Shown here: positions 1 to 5,724 of the stretch, piece after piece
Position numbering within the stretch: the first letter of the stretch is position 1
Layout of the letters: every line of letters starts with the position of its first letter
Source: CAYZXU01 sp964482535
GTDB lineage: Bacteria; Desulfobacterota; Desulfobacteria; Desulfobacterales; BuS5
Assembly (NCBI GenBank): GCA_964482535.1
Contig: CAYZXU010000114.1
Location: 1-7,693, forward strand
DNA length: 7,693 nt
Direction: 5' to 3'
Made by a program: the position numbers and the translations under genes
The notes under the pieces: model-generated
Seen by the model: the letters and a program-made list of their open reading frames with translations, nothing else
What the model was told of the DNA's origin: nothing
Database searches by the model: none

Positions 1-85
1 ACTTCTATTTTAAAATAACACCATTATTTAAAGAAATAAATCTTTTTATATTAAAAAGAATGTCTAACTAAATCAACCTAAAAAG

Positions 86-114
86 TTGATATATAAAATT
101 TTCAATGATAAAGT
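86..114 (+). promoter_or_regulatory. possible sigma-70 promoter for the TatD-family gene
   Basis: A TTGATA box (86-91) is followed after 17 bases by TAAAGT (109-114). A TG one base upstream of the -10 (106-107) gives an extended -10. The surrounding 183-base leader is very AT-rich, so chance matches are likely. A short hairpin, ATCAAC (72-77) with GTTGAT (85-90), overlaps the -35 and may instead belong to the 3' end of a gene left of the window. Nothing else is recognisable in bases 1-183. Confidence 0.3.
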
Positions 115-183
115 TTAATAATCGGTTATCCGGCAAGAATTTTTTTTAACCTGTATTTTGTCCGAAAATCTGGAGAAACAGCA

Positions 184-960
184 TTGAAAATATTTGACAG
201 TCATTGCCATATTAATGACAAAATCTATGATAAGGATCTTAAGAAAGTAATAGAAAATGCTAAGAATGCCGGTGTTGAAAAGGCATTGATAGTGGGAGTC
301 GACAAAAAAAGTTCGGTTAAAGCAGTTGCCATGGCCCAGTCAATAAAAGGGTATTATGCCTCTGTGGGAGTTCATCCTCATGATACTAAACAGTGCTCCA
401 CGGAAATTATGCAGGTTCTCAAGAACCTTGCAAAAAGCCCTGAAGTATGTGCATGGGGTGAAACAGGACTCGACTTTAACCGCATGTACTCGCCAAAAAA
501 AGACCAGGAAGAATGGTTCGTGAAACAGCTTGAAATTGCAGATGAGCTCAACCTCCCCATGATATTTCATGAAAGAGACAGCAAGGGACAATTTCTAAAA
601 ATATTAAAAGCTCATACAAAAAAGGGAAGGAAGGGAGTTGTTCACTGTTTTAGCGGCAGCAGATCGGAAATGGAAGAATATATTAACCTTGGTTATCACA
701 TAGGCATTACAGGCATCCTCACCATAAAAAAAAGAGGAGCGGATTTACGCAAGCTTGTTAGACAGATTCCTTCAAACAGGATTCTTGTTGAAACTGATGC
801 ACCATATTTAACACCTGCACCTGAAAAAAACCGCACCAGGCGGAATGAACCTGCCTTTGTTAAATACGTAATGCTAAAACTCGCAGAGGTGAGGAATGAA
901 GATCTTGAACATATATCCTCTGTTATATGGAACAATACATGCGGGTTATTTAATATTTAA
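184..960 (+). CDS. TatD family metal-dependent hydrolase (DNase)
   Basis: This is a 258-residue metal-dependent hydrolase of the TatD/YcfH/YjjV family. These are cytosolic TIM-barrel enzymes of the amidohydrolase superfamily, several of which have 3'-5' exonuclease or DNase activity. The family metal ligands are visible: H7 and H9 in SHCHI, E93 in WGETGLDF, H129 in IFHER, H154 in VHCFSG and D205 in ETDAPYL. VGVHPHD (61-67) is another family signature. The length matches the usual 250-265 residues. The start is TTG, supported by GGAG at 172-175, eight bases upstream, and by the conserved N-terminus MKIFDSHCHI. No ATG upstream would fit. It appears to be transcribed alone, with 179 bases before the atp operon. 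The sequence does not show which of the three E. coli paralogues it corresponds to, and the natural substrate is unknown. Confidence 0.93.
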   Translation: MKIFDSHCHINDKIYDKDLKKVIENAKNAGVEKALIVGVDKKSSVKAVAMAQSIKGYYASVGVHPHDTKQCSTEIMQVLKNLAKSPEVCAWGETGLDFNRMYSPKKDQEEWFVKQLEIADELNLPMIFHERDSKGQFLKILKAHTKKGRKGVVHCFSGSRSEMEEYINLGYHIGITGILTIKKRGADLRKLVRQIPSNRILVETDAPYLTPAPEKNRTRRNEPAFVKYVMLKLAEVRNEDLEHISSVIWNNTCGLFNI

Positions 961-985
961 TAAACTCGTAAAAAATAAAACCGCT

Positions 986-1015
986 GGCTTTATGTCAAAC
1001 AATTTGATTAAAGCC
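986..1015 (+). terminator. hairpin downstream of the TatD-family gene, possible terminator
   Basis: GGCTTTA (986-992) pairs with TAAAGCC (1009-1015), and inside it TCAAA (995-999) pairs with TTTGA (1003-1007) around a CAA loop. It lies 26 bases after the TatD stop codon. No T-run follows directly; the next one is at 1031-1035. It is therefore not a textbook intrinsic terminator, but its position suits transcript 3'-end formation or stabilisation. Confidence 0.35.
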
Positions 1016-1038
1016 TGACAAAAAGCATAATTTTTACA

Positions 1039-1067
1039 TTGACTATTTTTTTTTTACATGTTAAAAA
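1039..1067 (+). promoter_or_regulatory. possible promoter of the atp operon
   Basis: TTGACT (1039-1044), a 17-base spacer, then TAAAAA (1062-1067) preceded by TG at 1059-1060 form an extended -10 promoter. The -35 matches five of six consensus bases. It sits about 70 bases before the first atp gene and beyond the TatD hairpin, where an operon promoter is expected. The spacer is a T-run, so base composition lowers the certainty. Confidence 0.4.
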
Positions 1068-1139
1068 CTGTAAATTTTTATCAGCATGGAAATTATTTAG
1101 AAAAACCGTTGCAACCTGTTTGATAATGCTTTTTTTCAA

Positions 1140-1367
1140 ATGCTTATGAAGAAAATGGATTTAAAATCTATCAAAGAACTGGCATTTTTTAGCAGCGTAG
1201 GGCTTTCTTTGGCATTGTCTATTTTTATAGGTCTTGCATTGGGAGTATATCTGGATAAGCGGGTTTTTCATACTACTCCATGGCTGACACTTATTGGTCT
1301 TGGCTTTGGGATTGCGGCTGGATACAGGAACATACTGCTGGTTATAAAAAGAAGCAGAAAGTTATAA
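1140..1367 (+). CDS. atpZ: AtpZ/AtpI family protein, small membrane subunit
   Basis: A 75-residue protein with two predicted membrane helices, about residues 14-38 and 48-68. They are joined by a short loop with the family pattern YLDKRVF..TPWLTLIGLGFGIAAGYRN, here split by HT. Small proteins of this type are encoded at the head of many F-type ATP synthase operons. In Bacillus they act with AtpI, and the pair is linked to c-ring assembly and divalent cation handling. Here it is first in an atpZ-atpI-atpB-atpE block, 26 bases ahead of atpI, which supports the assignment. The start is uncertain. There are in-frame ATG codons at 1140, 1146 and 1155, none with a clear Shine-Dalgarno sequence; the first is used here. 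All three leave both helices intact. Confidence 0.85.
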   Translation: MLMKKMDLKSIKELAFFSSVGLSLALSIFIGLALGVYLDKRVFHTTPWLTLIGLGFGIAAGYRNILLVIKRSRKL

Positions 1368-1393
1368 TTGGTTTGAATAAGCAGTGTAAAATA

Positions 1394-1780
1394 ATGGATA
1401 TACAACAAAGACTTTTAACGTTCATAACCCGTACTAACTGGGCTCTTTTTTTTATTACAAGTTTAGCAGGGCTTTTTGTCTTTAATCCTTCCTTTTCCAG
1501 GGGAATAATTTTCGGTGGCTTGATAGTTACAATAAATTTTCATCTTTTATCACGAACTCTCAAAAAAGCTTTTACCCCACCGCATTTATCTTCCCATAAT
1601 GTAATTTTGGCAAAGTATTATGTCCGTTTTTTTATAAGCGGACTAATTATTTTTGTGCTTATTTCCAGGCACTATGTTGATCCATTAGGCCTTTTTATCG
1701 GTCTGTCTGTGGTTGTGGCAAGTATGATTATAGCCACAGTTTTTGAACTTAAAAAATTAATTTTCAAGGAGGCTGTTTAG
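1394..1780 (+). CDS. atpI: ATP synthase subunit I (AtpI)
   Basis: A 128-residue membrane protein with four predicted helices, about residues 15-32, 35-52, 73-91 and 96-117, as in the ATP-synt_I family. In Na+- and H+-translocating F-ATPases, AtpI helps assemble the c-ring and is not part of the finished enzyme. The reading frame is open further upstream (to 1280), but that part overlaps atpZ and encodes hydrophilic, non-family sequence. The ATG at 1394 gives the natural N-terminus MDIQQRLL. A TTG at 1373 is possible, and neither has a strong Shine-Dalgarno sequence. The end of the gene carries the AAGGAGG (1766-1772) that serves atpB. The stop codon is one base before the atpB start, so the two are probably translationally coupled. 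Confidence 0.87.
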   Translation: MDIQQRLLTFITRTNWALFFITSLAGLFVFNPSFSRGIIFGGLIVTINFHLLSRTLKKAFTPPHLSSHNVILAKYYVRFFISGLIIFVLISRHYVDPLGLFIGLSVVVASMIIATVFELKKLIFKEAV

Positions 1781-1781
1781 T

Positions 1782-2471
1782 ATGGAGCATCCCTATCTCT
1801 TTTTTGTAAAGCTGTTTGAATTGTTGGGCATGGGAGAATTTGCACATGCAAATGTTCATGTTATTTATTCCTGGTTTGTAATGATACTGCTAATTGTCTG
1901 TGGTATACTGGCAACAAAGAGTTTAACCATGATTCCAGGCAAAATGCAGAATGTATTTGAACTTATAGTCTCCGGCATGGAAGAATTTATGGTTGAGATT
2001 ACAGGAGAAGAAGGCAGATGGCTTTTACCTGTAGTAGGCACTGTTTTTCTTTATGTTTTTGCATGTAACCTCATCGGTCTTTTGCCTGGTTTTTTTCCAC
2101 CGACAGCAAGCCTGAATACCACAGCCTCATGTGCGCTTGTGGTTGTAGTTTTGACGCATATTGTAGGTGTTAAATATCATGGGGCAAAATATATTAAACA
2201 CTTTTTGGGCCCTGTATGGTGGATGATTCCAATTATATTCCCCATTGAGGTAATAGGGCATCTTGCCAGAATACTTTCTCTGTCTTTTCGTCTTTTTGGC
2301 AATATGATGGGGCATGAGCTTGTATTGGGCATTCTTTTCTTTTTGGCCGGCGCATTTTTCGCTCCTCTACCGATTATGGCCCTGGGAATTTTTGTGGCTC
2401 TTGTACAGGCGTTTGTTTTCTTTTTACTGTCAATTATGTACATTACAGCCGCCATGGAGCACGCACATTAA
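1782..2471 (+). CDS. atpB: F-type ATP synthase subunit a (AtpB)
   Basis: The 229-residue subunit a of the membrane sector forms the ion half-channels beside the c-ring. The essential stator arginine is R170 in LSLSFRLFGNMMGHE, equivalent to E. coli R210. LVQAFVFFLLS (208-217) carries Q209, corresponding to E. coli Q252. PTASLNTT (107-114) is the conserved polar segment that precedes the third helix. Five to six hydrophobic helices are visible. At 229 residues it is about 40 shorter than the E. coli protein, mainly at the N-terminus, which is usual for short bacterial forms. The start is an ATG nine bases after AAGGAGG (1766-1772). It directly follows atpI and precedes atpE by 118 bases. Confidence 0.97.
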   Translation: MEHPYLFFVKLFELLGMGEFAHANVHVIYSWFVMILLIVCGILATKSLTMIPGKMQNVFELIVSGMEEFMVEITGEEGRWLLPVVGTVFLYVFACNLIGLLPGFFPPTASLNTTASCALVVVVLTHIVGVKYHGAKYIKHFLGPVWWMIPIIFPIEVIGHLARILSLSFRLFGNMMGHELVLGILFFLAGAFFAPLPIMALGIFVALVQAFVFFLLSIMYITAAMEHAH

Positions 2472-2516
2472 TCACATCGCTTGTTTGTTAATTATTTAAA
2501 ACATTTTTTTAATTTT

Positions 2517-2522
2517 TATAAT
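2517..2522 (+). promoter_or_regulatory. perfect -10 box upstream of atpE, possible internal promoter
   Basis: TATAAT (2517-2522) lies in the unusually long 118-base gap between atpB and atpE. No good -35 is found at 16-18 bases, and the stretch is AT-rich. An internal promoter would make sense because many c subunits are needed per a subunit. The strong AGGAGG at 2575-2580 could achieve the same by translation alone. Confidence 0.22.
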
Positions 2523-2589
2523 CTGCTTTTTTGTTAATGGGATAACGGAAGAAGCTAAATATTAATTTTTTAACAGGAGGAATAATTTG

Positions 2590-2871
2590 ATGGAAGCTGA
2601 AGCATTAAAATTTTTTATTGCATGCGTTACTGCAGCTGGTTTTGGTATTGCAATTGCGGCTTTTGGCTGCGGAATTGCGCAGGGTCTTGGTCTAAAAGCA
2701 GCCGTTGAAGGCATCGCCAGAAACCCTGAGTCATCAGGTAAAGTTACTGTAACCATGCTGATTGGTCTTGCAATGATCGAGTCTCTATGTATCTATGCTC
2801 TCGTTGTTTCACTGATTCTTATCTATGCAACACCTATGGCAGCAACAGTGACAAAATTGCTTGGTCAATAA
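2590..2871 (+). CDS. atpE: F-type ATP synthase subunit c (AtpE)
   Basis: The 93-residue rotor-ring subunit is a two-helix hairpin, about residues 8-38 and 52-81, joined by the conserved polar loop ARNPE (43-47). The ion-carrying carboxylate is E64 in MIESLCIYAL. Q31 in the first helix, S65 and Y69 occupy positions that form the sodium site in the Ilyobacter tartaricus c-ring. The residue after the serine is L66 where sodium enzymes usually have threonine or serine, so ion specificity cannot be read with certainty. The ATG at 2590 is preferred: AGGAGG (2575-2580) is nine bases upstream, the same spacing as for atpB. A TTG directly before it (2587) would add one residue. No b, delta or F1 genes follow. 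A strong terminator closes the operon, so the remaining subunits must be encoded elsewhere. Confidence 0.96.
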   Translation: MEAEALKFFIACVTAAGFGIAIAAFGCGIAQGLGLKAAVEGIARNPESSGKVTVTMLIGLAMIESLCIYALVVSLILIYATPMAATVTKLLGQ

Positions 2872-2890
2872 TTTTGGGTCAATAATTTTG
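2863..2890 (+). repeat. 14-bp perfect tandem duplication over the atpE stop codon
   Basis: GGTCAATAATTTTG occurs twice back to back (2863-2876 and 2877-2890). The first copy contains the last two atpE codons and the TAA stop. The second is entirely downstream and repeats an in-frame-looking end that is not translated. It looks like a recent slippage or short duplication between atpE and its terminator. Confidence 0.9.
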
Positions 2891-2902
2891 CTGCAAATAA
2901 TA

Positions 2903-2944
2903 AAAAAAAGGTCGCAACTTTTTAAAAAGTTGCGACCTTTTTTT
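2903..2944. terminator. strong bidirectional intrinsic terminator between atpE and the convergent regulator
   Basis: A perfect 21-bp inverted repeat with no unpaired loop base in the DNA is centred at 2923/2924. The core is GGTCGCAACTTTTT against its complement. An A-run (2903-2909) lies on the left and a T-run (2938-2944) on the right, so a G+C hairpin followed by a U-tract forms on either strand. It lies 31 bases after atpE and 31 bases before the stop codon of the convergent TetR gene, ending both transcripts. Confidence 0.93.
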
Positions 2945-2975
2945 GTTTGTTGGTTTCCTGCTTAAAACGAAAATA

Positions 2976-3617
2976 TTATTTTGCGATACAAGCCTTATAA
3001 ATAAAGTCTGTCTGTATTTTTGCATACTCTTCTATATTATAATTACCTGCAAATGACCACCTTCTTAAAGCCCACATATGTCCTAAAATCGCAATATTCT
3101 GGGCAAGGAGTTCAATTACCAGCTTATCCATCTGCGGCAAAACTCCGCTTTTTATCAAACCTTCAAAGGCTTCTATAAAAAGACCGGTAATTTCGGTATC
3201 CTTTTCTAAAACAACTTTTTGCCACTTTAAAGGAAGCGATTTGGTTTCCTGATATACAAGCAGAATATAATCGCTCATTTTGTCACAAACAAGAAAATAT
3301 TCTCTTATCATCACGCTCAGATCATCTTTTTTTCCCTGAGAATGCTTAAGGCTCTCAGCAACATTTTTTTTCCCTGCCACAAGAATTGCATCACAAACCA
3401 GAAACAGTACATCTTCCTTGGAACCTATATATTCATACAAAGAGCCTATTGAAAAACCCGCAACCTTTGCGATCTCCCTTGTTGTTGTTTTATGAAAACC
3501 TTTTTTAATAAAAAGCCTTACAGCAGCTTCAACTATCTCTCGTCTCCTTTGCTCAACGAGGGTTGTGTCTTTTACCTGGGTCTCTATGTTTTTCACTTTC
3601 AGCTTGGATTTGTTCAT
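2976..3617 (-). CDS. TetR/AcrR family transcriptional regulator
   Basis: A 213-residue regulator. The N-terminal DNA-binding domain is typical: an approach helix RRREIVEAAVRLFIKKGF (24-41), then the helix-turn-helix TTREIAKVAGFSIGSLYEYI (45-64) followed by GSKEDVL. Residues 75-213 form the helical ligand and dimer domain. It contains YQETKSLP and LGHMWALRRW, which resemble, from memory, TetR proteins near acyl-CoA metabolism genes in related anaerobes; that link is inference. The ATG at 3617 is chosen because the domain begins shortly after it. The frame stays open to 3782, but the upstream part is low-complexity and covers the control region. No good Shine-Dalgarno is seen. A palindromic operator lies 44 bases upstream, suggesting autorepression. 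The ligand and other targets are unknown. Confidence 0.93.
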   Translation of the reverse strand: MNKSKLKVKNIETQVKDTTLVEQRRREIVEAAVRLFIKKGFHKTTTREIAKVAGFSIGSLYEYIGSKEDVLFLVCDAILVAGKKNVAESLKHSQGKKDDLSVMIREYFLVCDKMSDYILLVYQETKSLPLKWQKVVLEKDTEITGLFIEAFEGLIKSGVLPQMDKLVIELLAQNIAILGHMWALRRWSFAGNYNIEEYAKIQTDFIYKACIAK

Positions 3618-3646
3618 AATATAAATAATATTATTGTATAAGATAT

Positions 3647-3704
3647 GGGTTAAAAAAATGCTAATTGAGCGCTCAGTCAGATTAATTTGACATTTTTTTA
3701 ACCC
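3647..3704. repeat. 14-bp inverted repeat framing the regulator's operator
   Basis: GGGTTAAAAAAATG (3647-3660) and CATTTTTTTAACCC (3691-3704) are exact reverse complements, separated by 30 bases that contain the 20-bp quasi-palindrome at 3661-3680. The centre of the outer repeat (3675/3676) is offset five bases from that of the inner one (3670/3671). In a transcript of the regulator gene the arms could pair into a long-stemmed leader hairpin. Confidence 0.85.
3661..3680 (-). promoter_or_regulatory. palindromic operator, probably autoregulatory for the TetR gene
   Basis: CTAATTGAGCGCTCAGTCAG has a perfect 10-bp core palindrome TGAGCGCTCA (3666-3675) and 16 of 20 bases symmetrical overall. Size, symmetry and position upstream of a TetR gene fit a TetR-family operator. 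It would lie just downstream of the predicted transcription start, where binding blocks elongation. No experimental support is available. Confidence 0.6.
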
Positions 3705-3713
3705 TTTTGTCAA
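3685..3713 (-). promoter_or_regulatory. possible promoter of the TetR gene
   Basis: On the minus strand a consensus TTGACA (3713-3708) is followed after 17 bases by TCAAAT (3690-3685), a weak -10. Transcription would start near 3678, inside the operator at 3661-3680, giving a leader of about 60 bases. A TATACA-like -10 nearer the gene (around 3638) lacks a good -35. Confidence 0.4.
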
Positions 3714-3780
3714 GAAGTTTAATATCTGAATATTAATTGTGCTGGGGGTATACAGGATGGTCAAAAAACAGGTGTGAATC

Positions 3781-3821
3781 AAGCCCGTTTTTTATAAAAT
3801 AATTTATCAAAAAACGGGCTT
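3781..3821 (-). terminator. long hairpin after the HEAT-receiver gene
   Basis: AAGCCCGTTTTTT (3781-3793) and AAAAAACGGGCTT (3809-3821) are perfect 13-bp arms. A further ATAAA/TTTAT pairing (3794-3798, 3803-3807) surrounds a four-base ATAA loop, with C3808 bulged. It begins nine bases after the stop codon of the minus-strand HEAT-receiver gene. The T-run lies inside the stem and no U-tract follows it on either strand. It may stop transcription, act as an RNA 3'-end stabiliser, or be a small dispersed repeat. Confidence 0.55.
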
Positions 3822-3830
3822 ATGGGAGAT

Positions 3831-5459
3831 TCATATATCGATAAATTCTGCCGCTGCTTCCTTAATTTTTTCTGCATCAAAAGGTTTATAGATTATTTTA
3901 TTAACTCCTGCTGCAATTGCGGCTTCATTATCGTTTGCTTCATTTTGTGTTGTTACCATTATTATAGGCAGACTTTTCTCAGAATATCTATCCCTTATTT
4001 TTTTTGCAAGCTCTATTCCGGTAATGTCAGGCATATTTAAATCCGTAAATATAAGATCAGGTTTTTCATTATCCAGAGCTTCAATAGCACCTATGGGGAA
4101 CTCAAACAGAGTAGCATCCAACCCTATTTCATGAAGAATACTTTTATACACATTTAAGATCATTCTGGAATCGTCCACTGCATATACCTTTGGCCTGTCT
4201 TTTTCTTCTTTTTCTGAATCAAGACGAATCATGTTGGCAAATTCCGGCTGATTATTTTTATTCAGCAGTTTCGCATAGTGTTTTCTGATATCAACATGAA
4301 CATTAGATATATGAGCCATTGCCATGTCCTGGAAATATGTTTCAGGTGCAAGACTTAAAAATATTTTATCAGACATGGAATTTATGATTGTCTTTACTAT
4401 TTTTTGCGCATCATCGTCTTTATCCTTAATCATATTCTTGATGCCTGCTTCAAGAATATGATTAAAATTCCGGTCAATGGCATTTGCTGCGGCAACGCTG
4501 ACATTTTCAACAGGATCTGTAAGCCCTGCTGCAAGTGTAAAGGCTCCTTCATGTGCAGGAAGAAGAGATAACGCCTCATATGCGGCAAAGCGCACATTGG
4601 GATTTTTTGGTTCATTGTGCAAGAGTTTTCGTATTGGCCCAACTGCACTGGGGTCTTCTATGGCACCGAGAACATTTAAAGAGTGTATCTGAAAATCAGG
4701 ATCATCGTATTGCAAATTCTTTATAATAACAGGCACCGATTTTGTTCCAATTTTCACCAATGCTGTTTTTGCAAAATTTCTCATGTGTGCATGGTGCGAC
4801 TGAATAGCCTTATTCAACATTTCCAGGGAGATGCTGTCTTGCACTTTGGCAAAAACTTTCATAATATTTACGTCTATCTCATGATCAGAACCCAGCCTTT
4901 CTGCAAGCCTTTGCATTGCTGTGGGCGTTCCTATCTGACCCAGCGCTTTGACAGCCTCTATTGTAAATTCTCTGTTCCCTGAATATAAATAATCGGAAAG
5001 AATAGTTATGGACTCAGGATCACTCAATCTTTTCAGCGCCTTGATACAGGTAATTATAATATTATGATCCCGAGATTCAGTCACCAGTTTTCTAATAGCA
5101 GGCGCAGCCTCTTCAAATTCGATTTCTCCGGCAAAGTCGATGAATACTTCTTTATCCCCTGCATTTTTATCATTCAAAAGCTCCAGTAAAAGCCCCCTGT
5201 TTTCAAGGAGCGTAGACACCAGGGTCTCCTTAATCACAGGGAAAGACTTACATAACTCCTTTTTATTGCTAAGAAGAAAGGCGAGCATGGGAACCTTGAA
5301 TACAGGCTCAGCTCTAACAAGTTCAAAAAGCAGCCTTTTCTGACTCTTTTCATCAACCTGATTAAGACACGAAAGAACTAAGGATGCCTTAATAATATCC
5401 TTTTTTTCTATATTATATCTAAGCTCATCAATCATATGCACAGGGTTTACATTTTCCAT
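3831..5459 (-). CDS. HEAT-repeat protein with C-terminal response-regulator receiver domain
   Basis: A 542-residue soluble protein. Residues about 1-116 are helical without a recognised family. About 117-335 contain six or seven HEAT-like helix pairs, with recurring patterns such as AAPAIRKLV, EAVKALGQIGT, FAKTALVKIGT, SLNVLGAIEDPSAVGPI and AAYEALSLL. Residues 336-420 form a helical, charged linker. Residues 423-542 are a CheY-like receiver: acidic pair D429/D430 in AVDDSR, phosphoacceptor D473 in FTDLNMPD, T503 in MVTTQ and K525 in IIYKPFD, all intact. There is no DNA-binding or enzymatic output domain, so the HEAT solenoid is presumably the output, binding a partner when phosphorylated. The start ATG has AAGGA (complement of 5465-5469) five bases upstream. 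No kinase gene is adjacent. Partner and process are unknown. Confidence 0.92.
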   Translation of the reverse strand: MENVNPVHMIDELRYNIEKKDIIKASLVLSCLNQVDEKSQKRLLFELVRAEPVFKVPMLAFLLSNKKELCKSFPVIKETLVSTLLENRGLLLELLNDKNAGDKEVFIDFAGEIEFEEAAPAIRKLVTESRDHNIIITCIKALKRLSDPESITILSDYLYSGNREFTIEAVKALGQIGTPTAMQRLAERLGSDHEIDVNIMKVFAKVQDSISLEMLNKAIQSHHAHMRNFAKTALVKIGTKSVPVIIKNLQYDDPDFQIHSLNVLGAIEDPSAVGPIRKLLHNEPKNPNVRFAAYEALSLLPAHEGAFTLAAGLTDPVENVSVAAANAIDRNFNHILEAGIKNMIKDKDDDAQKIVKTIINSMSDKIFLSLAPETYFQDMAMAHISNVHVDIRKHYAKLLNKNNQPEFANMIRLDSEKEEKDRPKVYAVDDSRMILNVYKSILHEIGLDATLFEFPIGAIEALDNEKPDLIFTDLNMPDITGIELAKKIRDRYSEKSLPIIMVTTQNEANDNEAAIAAGVNKIIYKPFDAEKIKEAAAEFIDI

Positions 5460-5607
5460 TTTTATCCTTTTTTAACATTATAGAAAGCTTTTATTTATTT
5501 TAAATAACTATCGGCTCCCCATATAAAATCTTTAAAGATAAAAAGACTGTCACTCATTTTCTCATTAATTCTTATCCTCTATATCACAATTTTTTAAAAA
5601 AAACGTC

Positions 5608-5636
5608 TTGACAACAACCCGTAAAGATTTTAGTCA
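5608..5636 (+). promoter_or_regulatory. possible promoter of the CGGC-protein gene
   Basis: A consensus TTGACA (5608-5613) is followed at 17 bases by a poor -10, TAGTCA (5631-5636), giving a start just in front of the palindrome at 5643-5658. Alternatively, TATACT (5650-5655) inside the palindrome is a good -10 but lacks a -35, which would suit an activator-dependent promoter. Confidence 0.35.
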
Positions 5637-5642
5637 TCAATA

Positions 5643-5658
5643 ATGAGTATATACTCAT
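5643..5658. promoter_or_regulatory. perfect 16-bp palindrome, candidate regulator site
   Basis: ATGAGTATATACTCAT is fully symmetrical and sits 66 bases upstream of the CGGC gene, in the 265-bp region shared with the divergent HEAT-receiver gene. It follows a TTGACA box by 29 bases and contains TATACT on both strands. Its length and symmetry fit a dimeric repressor or activator. The regulator cannot be named from this window. The rest of 5460-5724 is AT-rich, with a minor palindrome ATCTTTAAAGAT at 5528-5539. Confidence 0.6.
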
Positions 5659-5724
5659 AACGGTCTGCTAATGTTTTTTGTGCAAAAAAATTATAAATAA
5701 AAAACCATATAAGGAGATTTTAAC

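Noticed and set aside
1280..1393. N-terminal extension of atpI beginning at the ATG at 1280
   Set aside because: It overlaps the atpZ coding region in another frame and reads as Trp-rich, non-family sequence. The ATG at 1394 gives the normal 128-residue AtpI.
2177..2455. 92-residue minus-strand reading frame inside atpB
   Set aside because: It is a shadow of the strongly conserved a subunit, rich in Lys and Arg because of the antisense of hydrophobic codons.
3618..3782. N-terminal extension of the TetR protein up to 3782
   Set aside because: The added 55 residues are low-complexity, precede the normal TetR N-terminus and coincide with the promoter, operator and inverted repeats.
2902..3821. 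CRISPR array or transposon ends, suggested by several inverted repeats
   Set aside because: The inverted repeats have different sequences, no regular spacers, no target-site duplications and no transposase or cas gene nearby.
4683..4982. 99-residue plus-strand reading frame inside the HEAT-receiver gene
   Set aside because: It is antisense to a well-supported coding region and has no recognisable domain or ribosome binding site.
5477..5482. Perfect minus-strand TATAAT close to the HEAT-receiver start
   Set aside because: No -35 at a workable distance, and the transcript would start only about 11 bases before the ATG, on top of the ribosome binding site.
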